DNA of 59,770 nucleotides from Micrococcales bacterium. GTDB taxonomy: Bacteria > Actinomycetota > Actinomycetes > Actinomycetales > Cellulomonadaceae. The stretch covers positions 1 through 59,770 of the forward strand of contig WRET01000012.1 in assembly GCA_009779195.1 (NCBI GenBank), given 5' to 3'. Positions 59,125 through 59,770 of this stretch are shown here, piece after piece. The notes under the pieces were generated by a model. That model had not been told where the DNA came from. It saw nothing but the letters and a program-made list of their open reading frames with translations, and did no database searches. The stretch's first letter is position 1; each line of letters begins with the position of its first letter. The position numbers and the translations under genes were made by a program.

Positions 59125-59571
59125 TCACAGCTCGGCTGAGCCCATCTCGACGGGCACCTGTGCTGCGTGCCCCTCGGCGGTGAGCACGTCGCGCAACGCG
59201 GTCGCAGCGGCGTCCAGGGCGTCGGGGGTCGGGTTGTGGTCGGCCCTGGCGAACGACAGGTCGGCCTCCGAACGCGCCGGGACGACGTGCACGTGCAGGT
59301 GAGGCACCTCGAACCCGGCGACCAGCACTGTCGCCCGCGTGCTGGGCCACGCTTGCTCTTGGGCGCGGCCGATGGTCGCCGCGACTGTCGCCAGGTGGGC
59401 CAAGAGCGTGTCCTCGGCGGCGGTGAACCGTTCGACCTCGTCGCGTGTCACCACCAGCGTGTGGCCCGGTGCCAGGGGAGCGATGGTGAGGAAGGCCACG
59501 CACAGCTCGTCGGCCCATACGAACCGTCCGGGCAGCTGTCCGTCGATGATCTTCGTGAACACGGTTGTCAT
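59125..59571 (-). CDS. HIT-family hydrolase
   Basis: 148 aa with the histidine triad VPHLHVHVVP near residue 95 and the N-terminal KIIDGQLPGRFVWADE. HIT proteins hydrolyse nucleotide phosphoramidates or dinucleoside polyphosphates. TACGTT (59578-59583) lies 6 nt before the ATG, again leaderless. The C-terminal 45 residues (DLSFARADHNPTPDALDAAA...) are typical of actinobacterial members. Confidence 0.92.
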   Translation of the reverse strand: MTTVFTKIIDGQLPGRFVWADELCVAFLTIAPLAPGHTLVVTRDEVERFTAAEDTLLAHLATVAATIGRAQEQAWPSTRATVLVAGFEVPHLHVHVVPARSEADLSFARADHNPTPDALDAAATALRDVLTAEGHAAQVPVEMGSAEL

Positions 59572-59649
59572 GGGGCTAACGTACCGTCGGGCGTGGTGGT
59601 ACCCCTAGTGGAGCGTCATCGCAACACCCGCCCAGCACCACATGTGTTA

Positions 59650-59770
59650 GGCCGTGTTGCGAAAGTCCGTGCGCAGGCGAGGCGCGTCCGGGGCGTGCGC
59701 TCGCAAGGCGGAGGACGACAGTCGCAGCAGCGCTGCGGCCGAGGATCGACAACGCCGCGAGCGTGCGTGC
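59650..59770. mobile_element. possible insertion-sequence end at the window edge
   Basis: GGCCGTGTTGCGAAAG (59650-59665) resembles terminal repeats of known insertion sequences of the GGC-TGTTGC-AAAG type. The following GC-rich sequence is non-coding and typical of IS flanks. The element would continue beyond the window, so neither transposase nor second end can be seen. Confidence 0.35.

Overview
The window is high-GC DNA with many GTG starts, a WhiB-family regulator and a gene block (macrolide-phosphotransferase-like protein, nudC, uvrD2, whiB7, a ThiF-like protein, a DUF2342 metalloprotease-like protein, a PDZ/Lon-like protease and a UPF0182 protein) whose content matches the Rv3193c-Rv3200c neighbourhood of mycobacteria. 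It is therefore an actinobacterium. The chemoreceptor and the CimA route to isoleucine would fit a motile member of the Micrococcales or Propionibacteriales, but genus cannot be settled from the sequence. Many genes look leaderless: a TANNNT -10 box sits 6-7 nt before the GTG or ATG.

1-8.1 kb is accessory DNA. A visibly more AT-rich segment (1-3.4 kb) carries an AsnO/VioC-like iron dioxygenase, an alpha/beta hydrolase, a membrane protein and a short reading frame. It is followed by a graveyard of conflict-type genes: a resolvase-like double-HTH protein, a YhcG (DUF1016) PDDEXK nuclease, a truncated Ser/Thr kinase, a truncated TOTE-type archaeo-eukaryotic-primase protein, and an intact Fic AMP-transferase. 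8.2-12.1 kb holds two tandem paralogous lipoproteins, an orphan OmpR-type response regulator and an FHA protein.

12.4-19.4 kb is one tightly packed unit for nitrite ammonification: NrfH, NrfA, a TPR protein, and a full System II cytochrome c maturation set (CcdA, ResB, CcsA, thioredoxin-like reductase). All five haem sites of NrfA read CXXCH, with no CXXCK, which agrees with the absence of a dedicated NrfEFG/NrfI lyase. A chemoreceptor and a TrpB2-type tryptophan synthase follow.

22.6-34.7 kb is the whiB7 block. The whiB7 leader shows the full attenuation architecture: an AT-rich element next to a -35/-10 pair, a 60-codon upstream ORF with a strong ribosome binding site, an intrinsic terminator, then whiB7. 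An initiator tRNA-Met and a repeat-rich stretch follow. 35-44.6 kb holds an ADP-ribosylglycohydrolase, a lipoprotein, an autoregulated XRE repressor divergent from a small acidic ORF and a phage-type lysin, citramalate synthase behind a leader-peptide attenuator with an Ile-Ile-Ile-Val run, a pair of duplicated membrane proteins, purN, and purH behind a ZTP (pfl) riboswitch.

44.8-59.8 kb mixes accessory and core genes: a possibly frameshifted DUF3592 protein, a DUF6273-type protein, an HTH-MNT/HEPN toxin-antitoxin pair with a broken HEPN toxin, a Ski2-like helicase, a FAH-family hydrolase, RNase HI, GltX, a HAD hydrolase, a KAP P-loop NTPase fused to a second DUF6273-type domain, PPK2 and a HIT protein. 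The last 120 bases look like the end of an insertion sequence. The best candidate for an undescribed system is the KAP NTPase-DUF6273 fusion, together with the second DUF6273 protein 9 kb away.
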